From Psychrobacter sp. AH5 (GTDB lineage: Bacteria > Pseudomonadota > Gammaproteobacteria > Pseudomonadales > Moraxellaceae), in NCBI RefSeq assembly GCF_040371085.1, contig NZ_JAMBMT010000001.1:2418001-2482000 (forward strand): DNA of 64,000 bases, read 5' to 3'. How positions within the stretch are numbered: the first letter of the stretch is position 1; every line of letters starts with the position of its first letter. The notes below the pieces were generated by a model that worked only from the letters and a program-made list of their open reading frames with translations, was not told the DNA's origin and did no database searches. Of the stretch, positions 9,037 through 18,973 are shown in pieces. The position numbers and the translations under genes were made by a program.

Positions 9037-10242
9037 TTAATTAGTGCTAACCGCCTCTAAAATAACGCCAACAGTTTGTTCGGCGACTTGATAGCAGCTC
9101 TCGATATTACCTTGAGCGCACCAATCGCCACTGACCAGCCACTGCTTGTCTTTATCTACCAAAATCCCTAACGGCTGCTCATTCCCTTCGATATCTAATG
9201 GCGTCAACGTCGAGGCATAGCGCCAACGATGACAATCTATCTGCGTAGGCGCGGTTTGCTCACGCCAGTTGAGCAACTGTTTTGCTTCTGCCAATAGTTG
9301 CTCGGTTATCTTGGTAATATCTTGGTCAACCTGCTGCTGTGACCATTGATTATTTGCGTGAATAGTCAAGCTTGGCAGTAGCTGCTCGTGGTTGGGTTTA
9401 TGGTGCTCGATAAATACTCTATCAAGAATGGATCCTTGAATAAAAGCAACATCCCAGTTTGATACCGGCTCATTAGCTTGGCTCTTTAAGCTATCGGGCA
9501 GCTTTACATCATCTTGCCAGCCAAGCATCAGCGTATAGCAAGCTAGCATCTCAGGTTTTAGGATCTTACCTTGCTGAGTAAAGCCACTATCTGCCATCAG
9601 CTCGGCCGCTTGACCATTGGGCGCGGTGCAAATCACCCAATCAAATAACCCTAAGCTCTCACCTTTTTCATCAAATAGTTCGGTTCGCTTATCTGTCTGT
9701 AAATGCGAATATTGAGCTAATGGCGCCACACGAGTTTTGAATTTAATGGTAGTAAATTGTAAGTCATCAGCAAGCTTACGGCCCCAGCTAGTCATCTTTG
9801 GGGTGCTAATGTAGCGCGCATGAATGCTATCCCACTGCTCTTTTGGCTCGATTTGTGGCGACTGACCACTCTCGCTAGCACTTGTTAAATTAACCACTTT
9901 TGCTAACCAAGGCTGTAGTAATCCTGAGTGTAAATCTGGCGCGATAAACTGCTTAAAGCTCTCCGACTTAGCGGTAAAGAACTGAGCGCCAAAACTCCAT
10001 TGCCAGTTTTTGTCTGTGCTCTTATCAGTACGATAACGCGTAGCTAACCGTCCAACGCTGCGTGATTTTTCAAAGATTGTGATTTGCAAGTTTTTTGGCG
10101 CTGTAGCAAAAGCTTGCTCTAACAAAGTGGCGGTAAACAGTCCACTCAAACCGCCACCAATAATGGCTATTTTTTGTGCTGAAGCAGCGGCTAAACTTGC
10201 GCTATGTTTGTTATTACTATGAGACACATTTGGATCAGTCAT
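9037..10242 (-). CDS. FAD/NAD(P)-dependent oxidoreductase, renalase/amine-oxidase-like
   Basis: The protein has 401 residues from the chosen start. The N-terminal dinucleotide motif IAIIGGGLSGLFTA is followed by the FAD ribose-binding acidic strand ending ITIFEK and the SVGRLATRY segment. This pattern is typical of the renalase-like, COG3380-type amine-oxidase relatives. The C-terminus WLVSGDWCAQGNIESCYQV is the usual second FAD contact. The substrate is unknown. The open frame reaches 10356, but the ATG at 10242 gives a cytosolic start with AGGTG at a workable distance. The longer version would add an odd hydrophobic leader. The gene lies downstream of acs in the same direction with a 186-base gap, so co-transcription is uncertain. 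Confidence 0.85.
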   Translation of the reverse strand: MTDPNVSHSNNKHSASLAAASAQKIAIIGGGLSGLFTATLLEQAFATAPKNLQITIFEKSRSVGRLATRYRTDKSTDKNWQWSFGAQFFTAKSESFKQFIAPDLHSGLLQPWLAKVVNLTSASESGQSPQIEPKEQWDSIHARYISTPKMTSWGRKLADDLQFTTIKFKTRVAPLAQYSHLQTDKRTELFDEKGESLGLFDWVICTAPNGQAAELMADSGFTQQGKILKPEMLACYTLMLGWQDDVKLPDSLKSQANEPVSNWDVAFIQGSILDRVFIEHHKPNHEQLLPSLTIHANNQWSQQQVDQDITKITEQLLAEAKQLLNWREQTAPTQIDCHRWRYASTLTPLDIEGNEQPLGILVDKDKQWLVSGDWCAQGNIESCYQVAEQTVGVILEAVSTN

Positions 10243-10428
10243 TATAGAAGTACACCTATTAAATGGTACAGATAAGAGATAAGTAAGAGATAGCTTAATA
10301 AATAATGTACAACAAAAAGCCATGCTAGTTTTTATAATCCTCATAAAAAACAGCATGACCTACTTTTGTTATATTTTATGATTTAATACTAATACGCTAA
10401 GCCATCTAAATAGTCGATAAAGAACAAA

Positions 10429-12393
10429 TTATAAGCAGTCTCTGCGTTCTGCTTTGACCACCTCTATCAGCTTATTAATTACAGAGCTATCCGCTAGCGT
10501 CGATAAGTCGCCTAATCCCACGTATTGACCAGCGGCGATATTACGCAAGATACGGCGCATGATTTTACCAGAGCGAGTCTTGGGCAAGGAGTCTACGATA
10601 AAGATTGCATCTAAATTAGCAATAGGGCCTATCTCGCTACGCACATGCCGATTTAGCTCATTTTTTAACGCTTCACTGCCGATTTCACCAGATTTTAGAA
10701 TCACAAAAACACAAATACCAATACCACGGATTTCATGCGGCATTCCTACCACCGCTGCCTCGACAGTTGAGGGATGTTCATCTACTGCACTCTCAATCTC
10801 AGCGGTGCCAAGCCTGTGTCCTGCGACATTGAGTACATCATCGACGCGTCCGGTTATCCAATAGTGCCCATCTTCATCACGCTGTACCCCATCACCAGTG
10901 AAATAATAGCCTGGATGCTCCGTAAAATAGGTATCCAAAAAGCGCTGATGATCATTATATATAGTACGCATTTGCCCCGGCCAGCTATTACTAATTACCA
11001 AATTACCCGAAGCTGAACCGTCAAGCTCGTAGTCATCTTCCATAACCGCAGGCTTGATACCATATAGCGGATACATAGCGGCCCCTGGTTTTAGCACGGT
11101 AGTGCCCGGTAGAGGCGCGAGTAAAATACCGCCGGTCTCTGTTTGCCACCAGGTATCAACGATAGGACAACGACCACCGCCAACGACATGATAGTACCAG
11201 TCCCATGCTTCAGGGTTGATCGGTTCCCCAACGGTGCCAAGTAAACGCAAACTTGCGCGACTTGACTCGTTGACAAACTCACTACCCTCTTTCATCATTG
11301 AGCGTATAGCAGTAGGCGCGGTGTATAAAACGCTGACGCTATGCTTATCAATGATCTGCCCTACTCGCGCCCAAGTAGGATATTCTGGTACGCCCTCGAA
11401 CAAGACCGTAGTCGTACCATTGGCGAGCGGCGCATAAGTGGCGTAAGTATGCCCTGTAATCCAGCCGACATCAGCGGTACACCAGTAGACATCATTATCC
11501 TTTATATCGAAGACATCACAAAAAGTTGATAGCGCGTAAGTGATATAGCCGCCCGTCGTATGCACCACACCTTTAGGCTTACCGGTTGAGCCGGAAGTAT
11601 ATAATAAAAATAGCGGATCCTCGCTATTCATAACCTCCGGCTCGCACTGCTCGCTTTGTGCCGCAATCAAACTGTGATACCAGTGATCGCGTCGGCCACT
11701 CATCGGGACTGAGTTACCAGTACGGTGTACCACAATGACGTTTTCAACACACTGTGTGCCCTCAACATCCAAAGCACGATCGACGTTTACTTTGAGCGCG
11801 GAGCGTCTGTTACCACGCAGCCCTTCATCTGCGGTAATCACCAATTTGGACTGGCTATCGACTATACGACTGCTCAAACTATCGGCTGAAAAACCACCAA
11901 ACACCACTGAATGCACCGCGCCAATACGCGCGCAGGCTAGCATAGCGACCATAGCCTCAGGAACCATAGGCATATAAAGAGTCACGCGGTCGCCTTTTTT
12001 TATGCCCAAATCACGCATAGCATTACCTAAACGACACACCTCGCTATGCAGCTCCTTAAAAGAGATGATTTTATGTAGCGCTGGATGATCGCCTTCCCAA
12101 ATAATGGCGGGCTTGTAGGGATTGGTCTTTAGGTGGCGATCCAGACAATTGACCGAAATATTAAGCTGACCATCCTCAAACCATTTAATGCGAAAATCAT
12201 TTAAATCGTAGCTGACATCGCTAATCTTGGTAGGCTTAGTAATCCAATCGATAGCTTCCGCGCGTTTTGCCCAATAGTCGTCATTGGCTTCAGACGAGGC
12301 GATGGAGCGCTGATATTCCTCGCTGTAGTGTTCAGCGCTAGTGTTGGCAGTGGCGAGAAACTCAGCTGCAATAGGAAAAGAATTCTGCGTCAT
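10429..12393 (-). CDS. acs: acetyl-CoA synthetase (AMP-forming)
   Basis: Acs activates acetate to acetyl-CoA through acetyl-AMP. Its 654 residues are the usual length. The AMP-binding P-loop-like motif [11 protein letters not shown], the WWQTETGG motif and the C-terminal [12 protein letters not shown] are all present; the last contains the conserved lysine (about K610) that is regulated by acetylation in this family. AAGGA sits 8 bases before the ATG. A 21-codon frame with its own ribosome site ends 15 bases upstream (12409-12474) and may couple to acs. No actP-like permease or pta/ackA gene is adjacent. The promoter should lie in the divergent region shared with the gene at 12760. Confidence 0.97.
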   Translation of the reverse strand: MTQNSFPIAAEFLATANTSAEHYSEEYQRSIASSEANDDYWAKRAEAIDWITKPTKISDVSYDLNDFRIKWFEDGQLNISVNCLDRHLKTNPYKPAIIWEGDHPALHKIISFKELHSEVCRLGNAMRDLGIKKGDRVTLYMPMVPEAMVAMLACARIGAVHSVVFGGFSADSLSSRIVDSQSKLVITADEGLRGNRRSALKVNVDRALDVEGTQCVENVIVVHRTGNSVPMSGRRDHWYHSLIAAQSEQCEPEVMNSEDPLFLLYTSGSTGKPKGVVHTTGGYITYALSTFCDVFDIKDNDVYWCTADVGWITGHTYATYAPLANGTTTVLFEGVPEYPTWARVGQIIDKHSVSVLYTAPTAIRSMMKEGSEFVNESSRASLRLLGTVGEPINPEAWDWYYHVVGGGRCPIVDTWWQTETGGILLAPLPGTTVLKPGAAMYPLYGIKPAVMEDDYELDGSASGNLVISNSWPGQMRTIYNDHQRFLDTYFTEHPGYYFTGDGVQRDEDGHYWITGRVDDVLNVAGHRLGTAEIESAVDEHPSTVEAAVVGMPHEIRGIGICVFVILKSGEIGSEALKNELNRHVRSEIGPIANLDAIFIVDSLPKTRSGKIMRRILRNIAAGQYVGLGDLSTLADSSVINKLIEVVKAERRDCL

Positions 12394-12408
12394 AGTGCTA
12401 TTCCTTTT

Positions 12409-12474
12409 TTAATTATTAGCCTTATAAAGGTCATTTATAATAATTGATAAACTATGACCATCTTCGTAGCCCAT
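12409..12474 (-). CDS. possible 21-residue peptide upstream of acs
   Basis: The short frame MGYEDGHSLSIIINDLYKAN(N) is preceded by AAGGAAG at proper spacing. It ends in TAA just before the acs Shine-Dalgarno sequence. It could be a leader peptide or a chance frame. A longer in-frame version reaching back to 12618 has no ribosome site. There is no amino-acid run to suggest classical attenuation. Confidence 0.3.
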   Translation of the reverse strand: MGYEDGHSLSIIINDLYKANN

Positions 12475-12759
12475 ATTGTCATCTTCCTTAATATTCGATG
12501 TTTTTTGCTGGTATTTATCAAAAAAAGTTAAATGCCCGCTTGCTAGTTTGGCAAATAAGCTTTGGCTATGCAAGACTGCAACCGTTACTATTAACCCCTT
12601 TACTATACTAGCGTACACTCAAAACAATAAATATTTTATCTCTAGCAATTATGTGAGCGAAGTGCGTTCAATATAATGTGAATGTTCAACATGCCTAAGC
12701 TAACTTCTTCTATAATAAGCCATTTTTATCACCAGCTCTTATTTATAAGCGAATCTGTT

Positions 12760-14049
12760 ATGCTACATAATCATAAGCCCTCTCAAAACCAATTTGACGT
12801 TATTATTATCGGGGCAGGAGCGTCAGGACTGTACTGCGCGCTAACAGCGGGTCGTCGTGGTCGCCGCGTGTTGGTGTTAGATCATGCTAATAAAGCGGGC
12901 AAAAAAATCCTGATGTCAGGCGGCGGGCGCTGTAACTTTACCAACTACTTTGTCGAGCCTGAGCACTTCATTGGGGCTAACGAGCACTTTTGTAAATCAG
13001 CTTTGAGCCGTTATCCGAGCTGGGAGTTTATCGCTATGGTAGAGCAGCATAAGATTGCTTATCATGAGCGCGAACATGGTCAGCTATTTTGTGATGAGTC
13101 GGCGCAAGATATCGTGACGATGCTACTCGATGAATGCGCTGCGGTCGGTGTGCAGGTGCGGCTCAATACTCAGATTGACAACATTGCAGTTAATGAAGGT
13201 GATGAAAATAAACGCTTTATCGTAACTACCACTAAAAAGCTCAGTAAAAAAGAGCTAACAGCAGACGCTAATAAGCAAAACCCTACGCAAACCATTTATA
13301 ACAGCGAGTCTTTAGTCGTGGCTACCGGTGGACTCTCTATTCCAACGATGGGCGCAAGTGGTCTGGGGTATGAGCTTGCCCAGCAGTTCGGTCATCAGTT
13401 ATTAACTACCGATCCCAGCTTAGTGCCTTTTACCTTTACCGATAAAACTGGTGAATTATTGCGTGCGTTATCTGGTATTAGCCTGCCCGTGGTCGCTAGT
13501 AATACTCGCAAATCCTTTAAGCTGCCGCTGCTCTTTACTCATCGCGGCCTATCTGGCCCAGCCATGCTGCAGCTCTCCAACTATTGGCAAACAGGTGAAA
13601 CTATTGAGATTAATTTACTACCTGATAGTGACGTTACTGCGCTGTTATTAGATTTTAAAAAATCACATCCTAAGCAACTCATTCGTACGGTATTAGCAGA
13701 GAATACGGGTAATCAGCTTCCTAAAAAACTACTGGCAGCGCTACAAGCTACTTTATGGGATGAGGTCAAAGATACTGAACTTGCCAATATTAAAGATGAG
13801 CGATTAATACAGATTGGCCAAGCGATTAACGGCTGGCAGCTCAAACCCTCTGGTACTGAGGGCTATCGTACCGCTGAGGTGACTCGTGGCGGCGTCAATA
13901 CCGACGAGGTCTCCTCCAAAACTATGGAGAGTAAATTACAAAATGGCTTGTATTTCATCGGTGAAGTACTTGATGTGACAGGCTGGCTTGGCGGTTATAA
14001 TTTTCAGTGGGCATGGGCGAGCGGTTTTGTTTGCGGTGAGGTGGTTTGA
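12760..14049 (+). CDS. HI0933/YhiN-family flavoprotein
   Basis: The protein has 429 residues from the chosen start. It shows the FAD Rossmann motif DVIIIGAGASGLYCA, then AGKKILMSGGGRCNFTN, which is the hallmark of the HI0933-like (YhiN) family, and the C-terminal GEVLDVTGWLGGYNFQWAWA. Members are soluble NAD(P)/FAD proteins without a firm physiological role. The frame opens at 12682, but a TATAAT box at about 12711-12716 would place the transcript start beyond that ATG. The ATG at 12760 gives a normal family N-terminus, although its ribosome site is poor. The gene is divergent from acs and ends at the terminator 14088-14127. Confidence 0.9.
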   Translation: MLHNHKPSQNQFDVIIIGAGASGLYCALTAGRRGRRVLVLDHANKAGKKILMSGGGRCNFTNYFVEPEHFIGANEHFCKSALSRYPSWEFIAMVEQHKIAYHEREHGQLFCDESAQDIVTMLLDECAAVGVQVRLNTQIDNIAVNEGDENKRFIVTTTKKLSKKELTADANKQNPTQTIYNSESLVVATGGLSIPTMGASGLGYELAQQFGHQLLTTDPSLVPFTFTDKTGELLRALSGISLPVVASNTRKSFKLPLLFTHRGLSGPAMLQLSNYWQTGETIEINLLPDSDVTALLLDFKKSHPKQLIRTVLAENTGNQLPKKLLAALQATLWDEVKDTELANIKDERLIQIGQAINGWQLKPSGTEGYRTAEVTRGGVNTDEVSSKTMESKLQNGLYFIGEVLDVTGWLGGYNFQWAWASGFVCGEVV

Positions 14050-14087
14050 CTCTAAAAACTTATGGTTACTATTGATCTGCAATAAGC

Positions 14088-14127
14088 AAAAAAGCCGCAC
14101 TACCTATTATAAGTAGCGCGGCTTTTA
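14088..14127. terminator. Rho-independent terminator, bidirectional
   Basis: The stem GCCGC-A-CTAC / GTAG-C-GCGGC has one mismatch and is flanked by A and T runs. It lies between two convergent flavoprotein genes. Confidence 0.85.
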
Positions 14128-14161
14128 GTTTTATAACATCTTTTAGAGCAGACTTAACTTA

Positions 14162-15271
14162 TTAAGCCTGTTTTTTATCCAAATAAGGATAATCGGTGTA
14201 ACCCTCGGCACCGCCGCCATAAAAAGTCTGCGGATGCTGCTCATTGAGTGGTTTATCTTCACGAATACGCTCAGCCAAATCAGGATTGGCGATGTAATCA
14301 CGGCCAAAGGCAACGGCATCGATATAGCCTTCGCGCACATTGCGTTCCGCTTTTTCAGCAGTATAACCACCAGCGGCAATAATCATATTGTCAAAAGCAT
14401 CACGAATGCGCTGGCGGAAACTATCTGTATATGGTGTACCGCCCGCCCAATCAGGCTCTGATAAATGCAGATACATAAGGCTGCGCTTATTGAGTTGCTC
14501 AATCAGCCAGATATTATCGTCTTCATCATAACCGGCCTCAACCGCGTTAAAAGTGCCTTGCGGTGAAATACGAATACCGACATGATCGCTATCCCAAGCC
14601 TCAACACACGCATCAACGACATCGAGAGTTAGACGGGCGCGATTTTCTTTACTGCCGCCATATTCATCATCACGCTTATTGGTCTGCTCCACCCAAAACT
14701 GATGTAAGAGATAGCCATGAGCACCATGAATCTCAACCCCATCAAAGCCCACTTGACGAGCAAGCTTAGTGGCCTCGGCAAAGTCTTTAATCACTTGCTT
14801 GATCTCATCAAGACTAGCCGGACGCGGCGGCGTGGCCTCAACGCGAATGGCTTGATTATTACTATCACGCAATGAAGTACGAGCCCCTACTGCGACATCG
14901 GAGGCGGAGATAGGCGCTTTGCCATCAGGCTGTACGCTATCATGGGCGACTAGGCCAGTATGCCAAAGCTGTACCACAATTTTGCCGCCTTTAGCATGGA
15001 CATTATCAACAATAGCTTTCCAAGCAACAGCTTGATCTTCGGTATGAATACCCGGCGCGCCTGCATAACCTTTGGCCTGAAAAGACACTTGTGTGGCCTC
15101 GGTAATAACCAATCCAGCACTAGCGCGCTGCGCATAATACTCGCCTGCCAATGCCGTCGGTACATCGCCTGGCTCTACCGCCCGCAAACGCGTGAGCGGT
15201 GCCATAATAATACGGTTTTTTAGCGTTTGCTTGCCCATTTGGACCGGTTCAAATAAATTATCGTGTGCCAT
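14162..15271 (-). CDS. Old Yellow Enzyme-family alkene reductase (NADH:flavin oxidoreductase)
   Basis: The 369-residue FMN TIM barrel is close to the NemA/xenobiotic reductase group. It shows LFEPVQMGKQTLKNRIIMAPLTR at the N-terminus, the substrate-binding motif VEIHGAHGYLLHQF and the phosphate-binding AFGRDYIANPDL near the C-terminus. Such enzymes reduce activated C=C bonds or nitro compounds with NAD(P)H and often respond to electrophile stress. No TetR/NemR-type regulator is adjacent. AAGG precedes the ATG by 6 bases. A GTGAAAAA / TTTTTCAC inverted repeat (15327-15356) in the promoter region could be an operator, but nothing identifies its regulator. Confidence 0.93.
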   Translation of the reverse strand: MAHDNLFEPVQMGKQTLKNRIIMAPLTRLRAVEPGDVPTALAGEYYAQRASAGLVITEATQVSFQAKGYAGAPGIHTEDQAVAWKAIVDNVHAKGGKIVVQLWHTGLVAHDSVQPDGKAPISASDVAVGARTSLRDSNNQAIRVEATPPRPASLDEIKQVIKDFAEATKLARQVGFDGVEIHGAHGYLLHQFWVEQTNKRDDEYGGSKENRARLTLDVVDACVEAWDSDHVGIRISPQGTFNAVEAGYDEDDNIWLIEQLNKRSLMYLHLSEPDWAGGTPYTDSFRQRIRDAFDNMIIAAGGYTAEKAERNVREGYIDAVAFGRDYIANPDLAERIREDKPLNEQHPQTFYGGGAEGYTDYPYLDKKQA

Positions 15272-15515
15272 AAAAAGCCTTACTTATTGTTATTAAGTGA
15301 AAGTTATAGTGAAAAAAGAGTCATTGTGAAAAACTAGATAGATTGGATTTTTCACTGAATCATTTTCTTTATAGGGCAAAGTGCTCATTATTCAATCTAT
15401 CGTTACAAACGAAAACAGCGAATCTCACTAGTTTTGAAATTATAAAAATATTATGTAATAAAGCTTAGGGGTATATTAAGATATCAAAACTAAATCGTCT
15501 GATGAGTAAAGATCT

Positions 15516-16670
15516 ATGCAAAAAAAGCTCCTGTCTTTGATAATAATGGCCAATTTACTGCTATTATCGGCTTGCCAGCCTCCGTCAGACAAAACGGATA
15601 CCTCAAATACCGCAGCCTCGTCGCAAGCTGTGAAAAATACTACGACTCAAGCTTTGGTAGAGGCAAAAACGGCAAAGGAGCTGACGAGCTCTATAATAGA
15701 ATTGTCGGAGGGTAAACTCAGAGATCAGCTGATTTGTACTAAGCTTAGTGACACCATGCAGGCCATAGATAATAAAAGTCGTATCGAAGATATTCACGCG
15801 GTTCAGCGGCAAGTAAAGGCTTGCTTGCCAAGCGCGCTCAACACCGAGGTATTGACCTGGTTAAACCAATATCAAGCGATGTACAACCGCTTTTTGGGCA
15901 CCGATCTTTATATGGATGATGAAGCGTTTTACGACATAGTGGAGACTTTAGAGCAAGGCAAAAAAGCCAGCGTCGCGCAGTTAAAGCAGCTAAGGCCGCG
16001 TGTGCGTTATCTTGTCGGCTTAGCTGAGAGTAAAGCAGACGTCAGCATACTGTACGTAGGTGAAGGCATCTTTGTCTTTCACCATGATTTACAACAAATG
16101 GCTGATATTTTTACTCCGTATCTACCCAAAGACCAACAAGCTTTTATCGAACGTATGGCCAAGGATAATCAAGATATCTTTTGGAATGATGCCGCAATTG
16201 CTGTGCCTTTTGATGAAGTCATTGCACGCGCCCAGTTTTGGCAAGATTATATTCAGCGTTATCCTGAAAGCCATTTTATTAAGGATGCCAAATTTTTATT
16301 GACGCTATATCGTCATGCGCTGTTTTTCGGCTCAAATAATACGCAGTGGACTAATGATGAGGTTACTAAATTTATAGAGCCGAAATACCAGCAAGCCATA
16401 GAAAAACTAGCCAAAGGCTCAAATAGTATCTTAGCAAATAGTATCTTGGCAAAAGATGCGCGCACTTTGCTTGAATTTATGGCAATGCCAAATAGCAAAC
16501 GTCACCAAGCCTATCCCGTTCCTAAAGTGGATGACGAGGGCTATGAGACATCTGACTGGGCCGTGCCTCGCTATCAGCTTAATCAGGCCTTACCGATACC
16601 TTCGCCATGGGACAACAATAAAAGCCGCGACTGCTTAAGCGGTATCGTTTGTGTGGATTATGACTATTAA
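15516..16670 (+). CDS. predicted lipoprotein, unknown function
   Basis: The protein has 384 residues. It begins with a lipoprotein signal peptide (MQKKLLSLIIMANLLLLSAC, lipobox LSAC, Cys20), then a Ser/Thr/Asp-rich linker, then a mostly helical acidic region with no motif I can name. It should be exported and lipidated. The gene overlaps the next lipoprotein gene by 11 bases (ATG at 16660, stop at 16668-16670), so the two are translationally coupled and probably act together. An imperfect internal repeat occurs near codons 304-315 (NSILANSILAK). I do not recognise the family. Confidence 0.75.
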   Translation: MQKKLLSLIIMANLLLLSACQPPSDKTDTSNTAASSQAVKNTTTQALVEAKTAKELTSSIIELSEGKLRDQLICTKLSDTMQAIDNKSRIEDIHAVQRQVKACLPSALNTEVLTWLNQYQAMYNRFLGTDLYMDDEAFYDIVETLEQGKKASVAQLKQLRPRVRYLVGLAESKADVSILYVGEGIFVFHHDLQQMADIFTPYLPKDQQAFIERMAKDNQDIFWNDAAIAVPFDEVIARAQFWQDYIQRYPESHFIKDAKFLLTLYRHALFFGSNNTQWTNDEVTKFIEPKYQQAIEKLAKGSNSILANSILAKDARTLLEFMAMPNSKRHQAYPVPKVDDEGYETSDWAVPRYQLNQALPIPSPWDNNKSRDCLSGIVCVDYDY

Positions 16671-17430
16671 GCGAGATAAAGCGGAGAACAATATAGTGCT
16701 GAAATTTTGCCCAAAAATAGGGTTAGCTGCCGCTTTGGGTTTAGGACTAGCATCAGGGCTAAGCAGCTGTATCGCGACAGAAAAACTCGATTATCAGCTG
16801 ATGAAGCAAGAAGACGAAAAATGGGTGGCCGATGAGCGCTTTACAGATAGCCTCATTGCTATTGGCAAGCCCAGCTCGCCTATCGAAGGTATCGATCATG
16901 CGCTAGTGTTTGCCGGAGAGAAGCGCAGCTACTTAGTACAAAGTAACAATAAAGACAGTGAGTTGACTGATATTTTGGACCAAGTCGATTTGGCTTACTT
17001 TTCTTTCAAACCTATGCCAGCATTTAATGCGTCTTATTTTAGAATAAGAATAGGCGAGCAAGGCTGCCTCTCAGCACAAGGCTGTATTGCCACTATATTA
17101 TGGTTCGAAAAACCAACGCATCTGCTAGCTACAGACGAGACGACAAATCTTGAGGCATTCGACTTTACCTGCCATGATGGCTTTGCAAAAGGGATGACCC
17201 GCTGCACAAAACACCTATGGCGACTGCCCGTTACCGTTGCGCCAGCTGTCCAAAATATTGACGCTTTACCCTATCGCTTTAGCCAACCGATCACCGTCAA
17301 ATTCTATAACTACCAGCCCAATAAAGCCAACATTGAGGAAAAAAAACTAACAGCGCTGATGCCCCTCGCCAAAGCTTTTGACATCATTACCTTTCCGCTT
17401 CAATTTATCATTATAGAAGGTCTTAATTGA
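16660..17430 (+). CDS. predicted lipoprotein, unknown function (coupled partner)
   Basis: The protein has 256 residues from the ATG inside the end of the preceding gene; a GTG at 16651 is an alternative start. After a charged start it has a hydrophobic stretch and a lipobox GLSSC at about residue 35, so it is probably an exported lipoprotein. The mature part contains several Cys (GCLSAQGC, TCHDGFAKGMTRC) that could form disulfides in the periplasm, and mixed beta/alpha content. I do not recognise the family. It has no terminator of its own; the stop lies 39 bases from the convergent end of trpB. Confidence 0.75.
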   Translation: MTIKRDKAENNIVLKFCPKIGLAAALGLGLASGLSSCIATEKLDYQLMKQEDEKWVADERFTDSLIAIGKPSSPIEGIDHALVFAGEKRSYLVQSNNKDSELTDILDQVDLAYFSFKPMPAFNASYFRIRIGEQGCLSAQGCIATILWFEKPTHLLATDETTNLEAFDFTCHDGFAKGMTRCTKHLWRLPVTVAPAVQNIDALPYRFSQPITVKFYNYQPNKANIEEKKLTALMPLAKAFDIITFPLQFIIIEGLN

Positions 17431-17469
17431 CAGTAACGGCTAGTTTACAAGCTTTAATGCAAACTTAAG

Positions 17470-18705
17470 CTATAAATCGACCTTATCCAAAATAAAATCA
17501 ATATCCTTATCACCGCGTCCTGATAAGTTGACCAATATGGTCTCATCAGGCGACATATCTTTGGCGACTCGCATCGCATAAGCAATCGCATGAGCGGTTT
17601 CTAACGCTGGAATAATGCCCTCAAAACGCGATAGCGCCATAAAAGCCTCCAAACACTCGCTATCGGTCGCTGACTCATAAGTGGCCAAATTCATATCGCG
17701 CAGTAACGAATGCTGCGGGCCAACACCTGGATAATCAAGCCCTGAAGCAATGGAATGCACAGGCGCAGGCTCACCGTTTTCATCGAGTAGCACATAGCAC
17801 TTAAAGCCATGCAGCGCGCCTTTTACGCCCAAAGTCATGGTTGCGGCATGATTTGGGGTATCGAGTCCCTCGCCTGCGGGCTCCACACCGACTTTTTCGA
17901 CTTCCTTATCGCCTAAAAAGCCGCTAAAAATACCAATAGCGTTAGAGCCGCCACCAACACAAGCAACAACTTTATTAGGCAATTTACCAGTCTCTTCTAA
18001 AAACTGCGCTCTTGCTTCGCGTCCAACTACCGACTGAAAGTAGCTAACGATTTCAGGATAAGGCGCGGGCCCAAGCGCGGATCCTATGGCAAATAGACTG
18101 GTATCCAATTCATTTAGATAAGTCTCAAAAGCACTATCGACCGCCTCTTTTAACGTGCCCGCCCCGCGCGTTACTGGGACTATATTCGCACCTAATATTT
18201 TCATCCGGCTAACATTGGGATACTCCTTTTCGATATCGACCACGCCCATGTGGATCTCACACTCAAGGCCCATCAGTGCTGCTGCTGTTGCTAGTGCCAC
18301 GCCATGTTGTCCTGCGCCCGTCTCCGCGATGACTTTGGTTTTGCCTAGTTTTTTGGCTAGCAGTACTTCACCTAAGCAGTGATTGATCTTGTGCGCGCCG
18401 GTGTGATTGAGATCTTCACGCTTAAAATAAATCTGCGCGCCGCCGCAATGCGCGCTTAAACGTCTGGCATGAAATATCGGACTGGGTCTGCCGACATAAG
18501 TCTTGCGCAAGCGGCTCATCTCGGTGATAAAACCCTCATCTTTGATAATCTCTCGAAAGCCTTGCTCAATCTCTGTCATCGCCTTTGCCAGCTCTGGATG
18601 TTCAATTTTGCCGCCAAACTCGCCATATAAGCCGTCAATATTAGGCAAAATGGAGTCGTGCAATCCATAAGTATCGCTAGTGGTGTCAATCGTTGTCGCT
18701 GTCAT
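17470..18705 (-). CDS. trpB: tryptophan synthase beta chain
   Basis: This PLP enzyme joins indole and serine to form tryptophan; 411 residues is normal. [13 protein letters not shown] carries the Schiff-base lysine (about K106), [10 protein letters not shown] is the phosphate-binding loop, and the C-terminal NLSGRGDKD is conserved. AGGA precedes the ATG by 7 bases. Neither trpA nor trpF is next to it, so the trp genes are dispersed here. Instead, a trpR-like gene is divergent 268 bases away. A trp-operator-like half site (CTAGTAC) lies between them, which suggests tryptophan control, but the site is weak. Confidence 0.96.
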   Translation of the reverse strand: MTATTIDTTSDTYGLHDSILPNIDGLYGEFGGKIEHPELAKAMTEIEQGFREIIKDEGFITEMSRLRKTYVGRPSPIFHARRLSAHCGGAQIYFKREDLNHTGAHKINHCLGEVLLAKKLGKTKVIAETGAGQHGVALATAAALMGLECEIHMGVVDIEKEYPNVSRMKILGANIVPVTRGAGTLKEAVDSAFETYLNELDTSLFAIGSALGPAPYPEIVSYFQSVVGREARAQFLEETGKLPNKVVACVGGGSNAIGIFSGFLGDKEVEKVGVEPAGEGLDTPNHAATMTLGVKGALHGFKCYVLLDENGEPAPVHSIASGLDYPGVGPQHSLLRDMNLATYESATDSECLEAFMALSRFEGIIPALETAHAIAYAMRVAKDMSPDETILVNLSGRGDKDIDFILDKVDL

Positions 18706-18832
18706 GAGTAATCCTTGCTGTCTGTGTTAATTATGGCTAACGGGTCAATTATCGCTAGTTATCATTTAATCGGATGTTTATGAGCCTTTAAATAGCCCTT
18801 TAAATAGGCTTTTTATCAGCTATAATAAACCT

Positions 18833-18850
18833 ATTATCATGTTCTAGTAC
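18833..18850. promoter_or_regulatory. possible TrpR operator half site and promoter region
   Basis: TTCTAGTAC (18842-18850) matches eight of nine bases of the right half of the E. coli trp operator (AACTAGTAC). The left half is poorly conserved. It lies between trpB and the divergent trpR-like gene, just after a TATAAT at 18821-18826 that could serve trpR. The call is weak. Confidence 0.3.
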
Positions 18851-18973
18851 ATTGAAACAGAGTTTAAGCCAACTGTTATTTTAGGTCAAGGGTTGAAGAA
18901 GCCTTAATTCAAAAAACTTAGAGCTATATCGCCTTAATTTTTATATTTTAAAAAAAACTAGAAGAGTATCAAT

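Noticed and set aside
12475..12618. longer, 69-residue version of the acs-upstream frame with a hydrophobic start
   Set aside because: No ribosome site at the upstream ATG; only the last 21 codons have one.
15327..15356. GTGAAAAA / TTTTTCAC inverted repeat as a defined operator
   Set aside because: It is AT-rich and simple enough to be chance, and no regulator gene is adjacent.
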